64,000 bases of DNA from an archaeon (lineage in GTDB: Archaea; EX4484-52; WAPT01): positions 1 through 64,000 of the forward strand of contig JAPDKB010000009.1 in NCBI GenBank assembly GCA_029258795.1, in the 5' to 3' direction. The translations under genes and the position numbers were made by a program. Shown here in pieces: positions 53,659 through 61,095 of the stretch (positions within the stretch are counted from its first letter, which is position 1; each line of letters starts with the position of its first letter). The notes below the pieces were generated by a model, which did no database searches, was not told the origin of the DNA, and worked only from the letters and a program-made list of their open reading frames with translations.

Positions 53659-53964
53659 TCACTCCACTATCGAGCTTTCCGGAAAGCCCTCCTCGATGAG
53701 CATCTTTTTGACCTTCAGGCGATGATCTCCCTGCAGTTCTATCTTACCGTCCTTGTAGGTACCACCACATGCAAGTTTTTTCTTGAACTTCTTGAGCAGT
53801 GATTTGATGTCTATGCTCTTTTCATCAAGCCCTTCTATAATCGTTATGGTTTTGCCGAATTTCCTCTTTTCCACATAAATTTTAATTTTCTGCTTTTCCC
53901 TCGCTATGGTTTCGCAGATGCACAGGTCTTTTGGAAGACCACAAACATTACATATCTCCGTCAT
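53659..53964 (-). CDS. Translation initiation factor 1 (SUI1/eIF1)
   Basis: 101 residues. An N-terminal zinc-type motif '[17 protein letters not shown]' is followed by the SUI1 fold '[20 protein letters not shown]' and '[20 protein letters not shown]'. It acts at start-codon selection on the 30S subunit, relevant to the apparent ATT start of S26e. It overlaps the L29 stop by 4 nt. Confidence 0.93.
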   Translation of the reverse strand: MTEICNVCGLPKDLCICETIAREKQKIKIYVEKRKFGKTITIIEGLDEKSIDIKSLLKKFKKKLACGGTYKDGKIELQGDHRLKVKKMLIEEGFPESSIVE

Positions 53965-54173
53965 TTCTTACTAAGCACCTCTTTTTCCCTTTTTATGGTC
54001 AATATCCTTGCTATAGTTCTTTTTATCTCTCTGACCTTACCTGGATTGTCCGGCACGCCTCCCACCTTTGCCTTTGCTCTTTCTTTCATCAGCTCCATTC
54101 TCAAATCTGCGAGTTTCTTCTCAAGTTCTTCGTCACTCATGTCTCTTATCTGTGTTGCCTTGAGTATTGCCAT
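53961..54173 (-). CDS. rpl29: Ribosomal protein L29 (uL29)
   Basis: 70 residues: '[20 protein letters not shown]' and '[19 protein letters not shown]'. Two-helix hairpin near the exit tunnel. Follows S3 with overlapping ends. Confidence 0.93.
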   Translation of the reverse strand: MAILKATQIRDMSDEELEKKLADLRMELMKERAKAKVGGVPDNPGKVREIKRTIARILTIKREKEVLSKK

Positions 54174-54175
54174 GA

Positions 54176-55066
54176 TCATTCACCACTTTTCTTTTCCTCA
54201 TTTTTCTTCACAGAGCCCGAAGCATCAGCATCGGATTTCTTTCCCTTATCCATACCTTCCTTTTTCTTGACCTCTTTCTTCCTCTCATCACCCTTCTTCT
54301 CAGCCGTCTTCTTTTCCGCTTTTTTTGCCTTCTCCTTTACAGCGTTCTTCTCATCACTCCCTTCCTTTGTTTCCTCAACCTTTTCCTCCTCCTTCTCAGC
54401 TTCCTCCTCTTCCTTATCCTCTTCTTTCTTTACCGCGAACTTCTTAATGATGTCCTCACTTATTTCTACTTCTCCCCGCGCAACTCTCTTTTCAAGTTCC
54501 ATCTCAGGAGGCATAAAAGGCATTATTTCGACCTTTACTCCGATAACTCCCGGCTTGAGCACGGCTTGTTCCTTCGCAACATCCACGTATTCCTGAGCTG
54601 GATGTCCGCATTTCATGACATAACCAGCAACATACTTTTCTGTTCTGTGTCTCTCTCCCGTGAGCTTCCCGCTTACATCTATTTCAACACCAACCGCTCC
54701 AGCTTCCATGATCCTGTTGAGATACATGGTGACTACGCGCTTATAGTGCAAGCCCCTTTCAAGAGCGAATTTTATGCGTTTGGCAACCACCTTTGCATCA
54801 AGATAAGGATTATCAACACCTTTAACCTCTATCTGCGGGTTCTCTATGCCAAACTCCTCCTTCATTTTTTCCTGAATCTTGGCTATTCTTTCTCCACCCC
54901 TACCTATGACAAGTGCGGGTCTTCCAGCATATATAACTATTCTGGTTGCCAGAGGAGTCCTCTTAATCTCACACCGGCTGTACTCCGCTCTATCCAGCTC
55001 TTTATCCAAAAATTCAGCTATCTTCATGTTCACTATTCCTTCCTGAACGAACTTTCTCTCTATCAT
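54176..55066 (-). CDS. rps3: Ribosomal protein S3 (uS3) with a long Lys/Glu-rich C-terminal tail
   Basis: 296 residues. The KH domain ('[20 protein letters not shown]') and C-terminal domain ('[20 protein letters not shown]', '[20 protein letters not shown]') end by about residue 215. The last 80 residues are a charged tail ('[20 protein letters not shown]', '[14 protein letters not shown]') shared at DNA level with the L32e gene. Archaeal S3 tails vary, but this copy-like sharing is unusual. Confidence 0.94.
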   Translation of the reverse strand: MIERKFVQEGIVNMKIAEFLDKELDRAEYSRCEIKRTPLATRIVIYAGRPALVIGRGGERIAKIQEKMKEEFGIENPQIEVKGVDNPYLDAKVVAKRIKFALERGLHYKRVVTMYLNRIMEAGAVGVEIDVSGKLTGERHRTEKYVAGYVMKCGHPAQEYVDVAKEQAVLKPGVIGVKVEIMPFMPPEMELEKRVARGEVEISEDIIKKFAVKKEEDKEEEEAEKEEEKVEETKEGSDEKNAVKEKAKKAEKKTAEKKGDERKKEVKKKEGMDKGKKSDADASGSVKKNEEKKSGE

Positions 55067-55073
55067 CCTTCCT

Positions 55074-55505
55074 TCACCTTTGCTCCAAAACTACTGAGAT
55101 GTGCACGCTCTTTCTTTTCTGCCCTCTGAGGGGTGAGCGCCTTGGCCTGTAAAATGTGGGGGCTTTCATCACCAAAAATGATTTGATGAAGAGCTTTGAA
55201 ACATCAAGTCCCTGATTCTCAGCGTTTTTCACAGCACTGTTGATGAGATCAAGTATTTCCTTTGCAGCGTTAACTGGATACCTTCCAGCCCCGATACCTG
55301 GCTTGTGAGCCACATCTCTGTTGAACCTGCCGAATGGCACAGCTCTCTTCATCTCAATGACATCCTGAAGGAAGCGCCTTGCTTTCTCAACGTTCATTCC
55401 CTTTATAGCTTTTCCTATTTCCACAGAGGCTTTCCATGAAATCCTTACATACCTTTTGCATGCTCTTGCCATTCTTGAAGGATCGTAATCCTGCACGTTA
55501 TACAT
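55074..55505 (-). CDS. rpl22: Ribosomal protein L22 (uL22)
   Basis: 143 residues: 'RISWKASVEIGKAIKGMNVE', 'GIGAGRYPVNAAKEILDLIN', 'PTFYRPRRSPLRGQKRKSVH'. It lines the exit tunnel. Between S19 and S3. Confidence 0.94.
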   Translation of the reverse strand: MYNVQDYDPSRMARACKRYVRISWKASVEIGKAIKGMNVEKARRFLQDVIEMKRAVPFGRFNRDVAHKPGIGAGRYPVNAAKEILDLINSAVKNAENQGLDVSKLFIKSFLVMKAPTFYRPRRSPLRGQKRKSVHISVVLEQR

Positions 55506-55517
55506 CTCGGCTCACCT

Positions 55518-55907
55518 TCACTTCCTACCTACGTGCTTTGTTGATTTGGATGCACCTATACCTGGACCGCTGTGCTGCACGGGCTTTCTGGTTAGAGCAA
55601 ATTCTCCCAACCTGTGCCCTATCATTTCAGCGGTTATGGTGACGGGCACAAACTCTTTACCATTGTGGACGCCTATAGTGCGCCCCACCATTTCGGGCAG
55701 GATGATCATGTCTCTGCAGTGAGTTTTTATGAACTTGTCCTTGGAGGTTTTCCTTATTTTTTGAAGCAGCTTCTTCTCAGCTTCAGTGAGCCCTCTCTTC
55801 AAGTGTCTCCTAGCCCTTGCTGTCAGTAATTCAGCTAACTCTTCCAAGCTCATCTTCTGCAATTCTTCAAGCGTGTAACCTCTGAACCTGAACTCCTTTC
55901 GAGCCAT
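55518..55907 (-). CDS. rps19: Ribosomal protein S19 (uS19)
   Basis: 129 residues: '[20 protein letters not shown]' and '[20 protein letters not shown]', '[20 protein letters not shown]'. Normal archaeal length. Confidence 0.95.
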   Translation of the reverse strand: MARKEFRFRGYTLEELQKMSLEELAELLTARARRHLKRGLTEAEKKLLQKIRKTSKDKFIKTHCRDMIILPEMVGRTIGVHNGKEFVPVTITAEMIGHRLGEFALTRKPVQHSGPGIGASKSTKHVGRK

Positions 55908-55914
55908 TTACCAT

Positions 55915-56628
55915 TCACCTCTTCCTTCTACCGGTTCTTCTCGCGGCTATGCTACCCACCTTTCTGCCGGGCGGTGCACGCCTGCTAACAGTTTTGGGCA
56001 CACCAAAGCTCTTACCACCGAACTTGTGATCACATGCGTTCATGGCTTTAGCCCTCGTTCTCGGGTACTTCTTACCTCTCGCATGCATCGCGTGCCACTT
56101 ATTGCCAGCTTTCACAAATGGCTTTTTCGGCCTCTCTCCACCTGCAACTATACCTATTGTGGCTCTGCAGTTCGGATTGAGCCCCTTGGTTTTTCTTGAT
56201 GGGAATTGCACTGTGACTTTATCAACATCTCTTGAAAGGACTATGGCATAACCACCGCTTGCCCTCACGAGCTTTCCACCATCGCCAGGAACAACCTCTA
56301 TGTTAAACACGGGTGTACCTTCAGGTATGTCTTTAAGGGGCAGCACATTCCCTATCTTTAGCTGTGCTCCCTCTCCAACTTCCACAACGTCTCCCGTCTT
56401 CACACCTTCACTTGCAATGAAATACCATTTCTCACTCGTGCCATCGAATTTAACGAGTGCAAGAGGAGCTGTTCTGCCTGGATCATCCACTATATCTATT
56501 ATCTTACCTTTAAGGTTGCCCTTCTGAAGGGGAGGATATTTAACATCAGCAACGTAGTTGAAGCTTGGCACTAAGTAGGTTTTGGATACGCCCCTTCCAC
56601 GGCGCTGAGCGATTATTCTTGTACCCAT
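55915..56628 (-). CDS. rpl2: Ribosomal protein L2 (uL2)
   Basis: 237 residues: 'GTRIIAQRRGRGVSKTYLVP', 'GNVLPLKDIPEGTPVFNIEV', and the peptidyl-transferase-proximal 'GGKSFGVPKTVSRRAPPGRK'. Essential for subunit joining. Confidence 0.95.
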   Translation of the reverse strand: MGTRIIAQRRGRGVSKTYLVPSFNYVADVKYPPLQKGNLKGKIIDIVDDPGRTAPLALVKFDGTSEKWYFIASEGVKTGDVVEVGEGAQLKIGNVLPLKDIPEGTPVFNIEVVPGDGGKLVRASGGYAIVLSRDVDKVTVQFPSRKTKGLNPNCRATIGIVAGGERPKKPFVKAGNKWHAMHARGKKYPRTRAKAMNACDHKFGGKSFGVPKTVSRRAPPGRKVGSIAARRTGRRKR

Positions 56629-56643
56629 ACATCACCACCATCA

Positions 56644-56922
56644 TCAGATTATGCCTAATTTAGCAGCTATGTCTGTAGCATTGTAATCCTTGCTTACGGC
56701 TATGTATGCCTTCTTCCTGCCCTTCGCATCTATCAACGTTCTAACCTTTCTGACCTTAACCTTAAACATGTTTTCAAAAGCTTTCTTTATCTTTTCCTTG
56801 TTAGCTCTTCTATCCACTATAAATGTTATGGTGTTCTCCCTCTCTATGAGAGAGATTGCCTTTTCTGTAAGCACGGGATAAAGCAACACTTCAAATGGGT
56901 CGTTAACCTTAACTTCAGCCAT
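56644..56922 (-). CDS. rpl23: Ribosomal protein L23 (uL23)
   Basis: 92 residues: 'VLLYPVLTEKAISLIERENT', 'DRRANKEKIKKAFENMFKVK' and 'KKAYIAVSKDYNATDIAAKL'. It forms the docking site for SRP at the exit tunnel. Follows L4 by 1 nt. Confidence 0.95.
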   Translation of the reverse strand: MAEVKVNDPFEVLLYPVLTEKAISLIERENTITFIVDRRANKEKIKKAFENMFKVKVRKVRTLIDAKGRKKAYIAVSKDYNATDIAAKLGII

Positions 56923-56923
56923 T

Positions 56924-57751
56924 TCAGCTCACCGCGAAAAGCTTTTTCTCCTCCAGCTCTTTTATGGCATTCTCACTCCAGATGCTCAACCTTCCTGCAT
57001 GACCACCCGGAGCCAGCATCTCCACGTTGAGATCCTTCACAAGGCAGACATCAACACCGGGTATGTTTCTTGCTGCCTTGAATATTCCATCATCCTTACT
57101 CACCACTATGAGGGGGCCTTTCCTCTTCTTGTATCTCCTTCCTCTCATCTTACCCTTTCCGGCCCTGTATCTTTTCTCGCGCACCCTTTCCAGCTCTTCC
57201 TCCAGACCCAGCTTTTTGAGCAGGTTTTCAAGCTCTTTTGTCTTCTTCACACTTTCAAGCTCGCTAACAACGACTATTGGTAGCTTTTCAACTTTATCCG
57301 CTCTGTGTCCTCTCTTAAGCACGAGGGTTTTCCTTGCAAGAGCGGCTATGGCAGCAAGTATAGCTTTCCTCCTCTCCTTCTTGTTTATCTTCTGCTCCCA
57401 CTTCTTCTCAGCTTTTGGTGGATGAGCTTTCCTACCCTTGACAGCATGTGGCACAAACCTCACAACTCCGGTCATGTGGCCTGAACCAACTCTTATGCGT
57501 GGCAGCCTCGCTATACCTCTGTTTATCCAGGCCCCGTAAGCGCCTCTTCTTCCTCTGTAATCAGCACTAGTTCTCTTTCCTGCCAGAGGATCAGCTCCAT
57601 AGGGCTGCCTCCTGTGGCTCATGATGGCAAGGAAAGCTCTGATTATGAGATCATGCCTTACCTCCTCGCTGAAGTGCTCGGGGAGAGTGATCTCGCCCTT
57701 CTTGCTTCCGTCCAGACCATAAACAGGAACTTTCAACTCAGCCATAGCCAT
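56924..57751 (-). CDS. rpl4: Ribosomal protein L4 (uL4)
   Basis: 275 residues: 'SHRRQPYGADPLAGKRTSAD', 'IARLPRIRVGSGHMTGVVRF' and 'LVKDLNVEMLAPGGHAGRLS'. The extended loop lines the exit tunnel. Begins 1 nt after L3. Confidence 0.95.
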   Translation of the reverse strand: MAMAELKVPVYGLDGSKKGEITLPEHFSEEVRHDLIIRAFLAIMSHRRQPYGADPLAGKRTSADYRGRRGAYGAWINRGIARLPRIRVGSGHMTGVVRFVPHAVKGRKAHPPKAEKKWEQKINKKERRKAILAAIAALARKTLVLKRGHRADKVEKLPIVVVSELESVKKTKELENLLKKLGLEEELERVREKRYRAGKGKMRGRRYKKRKGPLIVVSKDDGIFKAARNIPGVDVCLVKDLNVEMLAPGGHAGRLSIWSENAIKELEEKKLFAVS

Positions 57752-57752
57752 T

Positions 57753-58760
57753 TCACCATATCAGCTGCTTGATCTCGGGAGGTTCTGTTGGGGGCTCATG
57801 AGACCTTATAGCATATCTTATCCTCACCAATCTCTTTGATGGCCCAGGAACAGAACCATGGATAATTATATAATCTGATTTCACAACACCATAGTGTTTC
57901 CAGCCACCGGGTCTTGCAACACGGGAAGCGTCATTTCCAACCTCCATAATCCACTTGTTGTACTCGGTCCTTGTGTGATACCCCATCTGACCCATCTGAG
58001 GAACGGTCCACATAGTTCTTGCAGGGTGCCATGGACCGAGAGTTCCAGCTTTTCTCCTTACCTTCCTTGCCTTGTGGTGCAGAAGCTTCACACCAAATCT
58101 CTTTACGGAGCCCTGGAATCCCTTACCCTTGGTAACGGCCGTGACATCAACAAAAACACCGGGAGAAAAGACATCGGAAATGCGAAGTTCCTTGCCGAGA
58201 AGGGAGGAAACCTCATCGAGAACAGCAGAAAGGGAATCAGAAGCAGAATCGGAAGAAGCGTCGTTTACCCAGTTTGTGGGGAAATAGTGAATCTCAAAGA
58301 TCTCAGGTGTCTTCTTTCCTATTCCTGCAAGCTTCGGCTGCGTTGCAACAATCAGCTTAACCTTATCAAAACCATTTTTGACCTTATCAAGCACAGCATT
58401 TTTATCCTTGTTCGGCTTTATTCCGGTTATTTTTCGTGCAACCTCCTTGTCTATCTTCTCACTCCACAGTTCTGTTATTGCTTCGTATCCATATGGTGTC
58501 TTTTTATAGAAGCGAGCAGCAAGAACCTTGAGAGGTGGTGTTTCTATCAGGGTTGCGGGCTCCACAATTTCCTTGTTCTTGAACATACCCTCCCTTTTTT
58601 CTATGTAATCAACCTGAAGCATCCCTACTTTGTATCCGGCAAATTCCACCACATTCTTGCCATCAACAGCAGGAACATGCCTGACTCTAGCATAAATGCG
58701 CTTAGCCCTAACTCTGGGGGAAAACTGCAATGATCCTCTCCTCGGGTGGTAATAGCTCAT
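57753..58760 (-). CDS. rpl3: Ribosomal protein L3 (uL3)
   Basis: 335 residues: 'YYHPRRGSLQFSPRVRAKRI', 'VTKGKGFQGSVKRFGVKLLH', 'ARTMWTVPQMGQMGYHTRTE'. It is the first gene of the super-operon. The ATG at 58760 is chosen; GTG two codons upstream is possible. Confidence 0.95.
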   Translation of the reverse strand: MSYYHPRRGSLQFSPRVRAKRIYARVRHVPAVDGKNVVEFAGYKVGMLQVDYIEKREGMFKNKEIVEPATLIETPPLKVLAARFYKKTPYGYEAITELWSEKIDKEVARKITGIKPNKDKNAVLDKVKNGFDKVKLIVATQPKLAGIGKKTPEIFEIHYFPTNWVNDASSDSASDSLSAVLDEVSSLLGKELRISDVFSPGVFVDVTAVTKGKGFQGSVKRFGVKLLHHKARKVRRKAGTLGPWHPARTMWTVPQMGQMGYHTRTEYNKWIMEVGNDASRVARPGGWKHYGVVKSDYIIIHGSVPGPSKRLVRIRYAIRSHEPPTEPPEIKQLIW

Positions 58761-59003
58761 TTCCACACACCACGCAGCATATTCATGGCTCGTAGCTTGT
58801 GTTCACAAGATTTGTAATCATGAAAATGATAACATTTAAATATTTTGGTGATATCTGGCTGGAGGCAACAACCTATACATACCCTCATACAAAAAAAGCG
58901 ACAGCTTTTAATCAAACACCAAAATTTTTAAACGTTGTTATTCTCGCCTTCACGACTTTAAAGAAAAAATATTTTTAAAGTAGCGTCGGCAATAAAATAC
59001 CCA
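58761..59003. promoter_or_regulatory. Divergent promoter region upstream of the L3 operon
   Basis: 243 nt without a gene. On the minus strand AAAATATTTAAATG (58833-58846) is a strong BRE/TATA candidate for the ribosomal operon, leaving a leader of about 60 nt with a CTTGTG/CACAAG hairpin. On the plus strand AATATTTTTAAAG (about 58968-58980) can serve the divergent membrane protein gene, nearly leaderless. A second minus-strand TATA-like GTTTAAAAATTTT lies near 58930. Confidence 0.55.
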
Positions 59004-59603
59004 ATGACTGAAAAACTCAGCGAAAAGGTGAAGAAATTCCTTGTAGTGAAAAAGAAAGTAAAACTGGAGGAAATATCCAGCTATAAAACTCAGATTCTCA
59101 TAATAGGGTCAACGATTTCCTTCCTTCTCGGAGGTTTTGACCTCTTACTTCCTTTTCTTCTTGCATGGTTTTCATACTTTATATTTGAGAGTTACGCATG
59201 GGAATTTGGTTTGGATAATCTTGGGGTGGAGCTCATAACACTGGCATGTGTGCTCGTGGGGATGAAATTCGAACCAGCATTTTCCTTCATTTACGCGTAT
59301 GTTACAATAGGCACAATGTCATCCATAGCAAAGTTTGTTGATCCCGACTCCGATGAGATATCAAATCCATTCGGAAGCTATGCTTTTGGGTATGGTGTTG
59401 CTGCGCTTTCAGCATCTTATCTAGCAGGCAACCTACCTTTCCCAGAACTTCTGGTTGCTTCTGCCATACTTGCCAATCTCGCGAGATTTGCTTTTGACCT
59501 CTTGGTTTACAGAAGTATTGATGATATTATATGGAGGGTGGGTAATATTTTCTTTAACTGCATTATTGCAATGTTCTTTTCATTTCTCAGCATGGTTATC
59601 TAG
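59004..59603 (+). CDS. Hypothetical integral membrane protein
   Basis: 199 residues with five or six membrane helices ('ILIIGSTISFLLGGFDLLLP', 'FLLAWFSYFIFESYAWEFGL', 'LITLACVLVGMKFEPAFSFI', 'ELLVASAILANLARFAFDLL', 'NIFFNCIIAMFFSFLSMVI') and a basic N-terminus. No family is recognised. The last 24 nt overlap the end of the convergent acetyltransferase gene. Confidence 0.65.
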   Translation: MTEKLSEKVKKFLVVKKKVKLEEISSYKTQILIIGSTISFLLGGFDLLLPFLLAWFSYFIFESYAWEFGLDNLGVELITLACVLVGMKFEPAFSFIYAYVTIGTMSSIAKFVDPDSDEISNPFGSYAFGYGVAALSASYLAGNLPFPELLVASAILANLARFAFDLLVYRSIDDIIWRVGNIFFNCIIAMFFSFLSMVI

Positions 59604-60080
59604 GGTTTTTCGCAATCTTGTGTAGATGGGCGTGTATTTTCGTTTCTCGTAAAATCTGATCGAGTTGTGATTTCCAACGTAAGCGTCAAGCTCAACAATT
59701 TTGATGTCCATCTCATGCGCTTTCTTCTCGGCTGCTGAAAGCAATGCACTCCCCACCCCTTTGGAACGCCACTCTTCAACCACATAGATATTATCTACAT
59801 ACAACACCTTTTCCCGCCTATAGATTCCAGCATAAGTTATGACTCTCCCGCTCACCACACCGATAATCTTCCCATCCTCACTCTCAGCCACGAGCAACAA
59901 TTTCGTACCCTTTTTCATACCTCTAATACAAGAGTTAACGTAGTTCTTCAGGCTACCCTCACAATCATCTCCACTTTTGAGAAGGGGATCGTAATACCTC
60001 TCCTCTTCCTGCATCAGCTTGAAAAGTCGCAGTATATGGTCCGAGTCATCATCTTCGGCTTCCCTTATTTCCGCATGCAT
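59580..60080 (-). CDS. GNAT family N-acetyltransferase
   Basis: 166 residues. The acetyl-CoA loop is 'VEEWRSKGVGSALLSAAEKK' (the R/Q-x-x-G-x-G/A pattern), preceded by 'YVDNIYV' and followed by 'VELDAYVGNHNSIRFYEKRK'. The layout is that of RimI/ArsN-like N-acetyltransferases; the acceptor (a protein N-terminus, amine or antibiotic) is unknown. It lies between the membrane protein gene (convergent) and tRNA-Val. Confidence 0.8.
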   Translation of the reverse strand: MHAEIREAEDDDSDHILRLFKLMQEEERYYDPLLKSGDDCEGSLKNYVNSCIRGMKKGTKLLLVAESEDGKIIGVVSGRVITYAGIYRREKVLYVDNIYVVEEWRSKGVGSALLSAAEKKAHEMDIKIVELDAYVGNHNSIRFYEKRKYTPIYTRLRKTLDNHAEK

Positions 60081-60110
60081 GAAGGGATCACACCATCAAA
60101 CAAAAATCTA

Positions 60111-60228
60111 TGGGCCGGCCAGGATTTTCAGCTGCGGAGTTCCAGCATATTCAGCTTTGCTCCGCAGCAATCGAACCTGGGACCTCTCCCGCGTCAGGGG
60201 AGCGTCATAACCCCTAGACCACCGGCCC
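60111..60228 (-). tRNA. tRNA-Val(GAC) with a T-loop intron
   Basis: Acceptor GGGCCGG/CCGGCCC with A73; anticodon loop CTGACGC (GAC). The T-stem CCAGG/CCTGG encloses 52 nt: TTCGA, a 45-nt insert (60126-60170), then AT. The insert has a perfect 9-bp stem (GCTGCGGAG with CTCCGCAGC) and ends in CAGCTGAAA. CCA is not encoded. Confidence 0.92.
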
Positions 60229-60359
60229 GTGAAATGCAAAAATGATTGGTGGAATAATTTTTTAACTTTTTGGAGCTGCACGGAATTGAAAGAAATATGT
60301 GAAAATAATAAGGTTGTATTTCGAAATTTCATTACTTCGATCTAATTAATCATCATGTG

Positions 60360-61061
60360 ATGATAAAATTTAAAAAATTAAAGTATAAATATAATTGCAT
60401 GACATATTATTCTTGGATCGGATATAATCGAAAGTTTGAAAAGGTATCGAAAAGCATAAATAGAACGTTAGAAATTTGGAATTTTATAGAAAAATTGGAA
60501 AAATCTGGTGTTTCATCTGAAGAAATTAGAGAAATTAAGGAGTTAGCCAAACTATATGAAGAAATTGAAACTGAAGCCGAGGAACTTAGAACTAAATTTT
60601 ATGAGACTGTGGAGGAGTGGGGCTTATATTTGGGAGGTATCCGCTATATTCCTTCATATGATTCCTTGTGGTTTGAGATTTGGTCAGAACAAAACGCACA
60701 CAACCCCAGTACGTTGGTTCCTCTGTATGACGTTTTAAGGCAAAAGGAATTATACCATGATGAGGAAACAGGTGTCAGGAAAGGTTTGGGTCATGTGAAT
60801 CCCATTAGCGATGGTTATCTAGGATGGTGGAAATTCATACACGAAGTGATAAGGAATGGATACGATGGTAACAAAAAGGACATAGAAATTGTGAGAGAAT
60901 TTTTCCAAAAAAATCCAGATTTCAATGAAAAATTCAAAACACAAAGATATGGGAGCGGGTGGAGCCCACATACTTCGTTCATATTTGACTTACCTTTGGA
61001 GTTAGAGGAACCTGTGAAGAATCATTTTGAGAGTGTAGATAAGTATCTCGAGAAATCTTAA
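60360..61061 (+). CDS. AT-rich hypothetical protein
   Basis: 233 residues from ATG 60360; ATG 60399 ('MTYYSWIGYN') is also plausible because AATTTAAAAAA lies about 27 nt before it. The N-terminal half is a charged helix ('ELAKLYEEIETEAEELRTKF'), the rest has many aromatic residues ('PSYDSLWFEIWSEQNAHN', 'GYLGWWKFIHEVIRNGY'). No family is recognised. Its base composition is clearly richer in A+T than its neighbours, which suggests recent acquisition; it borders tRNA-Val on the 5' side. Confidence 0.6.
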   Translation: MIKFKKLKYKYNCMTYYSWIGYNRKFEKVSKSINRTLEIWNFIEKLEKSGVSSEEIREIKELAKLYEEIETEAEELRTKFYETVEEWGLYLGGIRYIPSYDSLWFEIWSEQNAHNPSTLVPLYDVLRQKELYHDEETGVRKGLGHVNPISDGYLGWWKFIHEVIRNGYDGNKKDIEIVREFFQKNPDFNEKFKTQRYGSGWSPHTSFIFDLPLELEEPVKNHFESVDKYLEKS

Positions 61062-61095
61062 ACACAATTTAAATTTTTGAAAAATTTCCTTTCTA

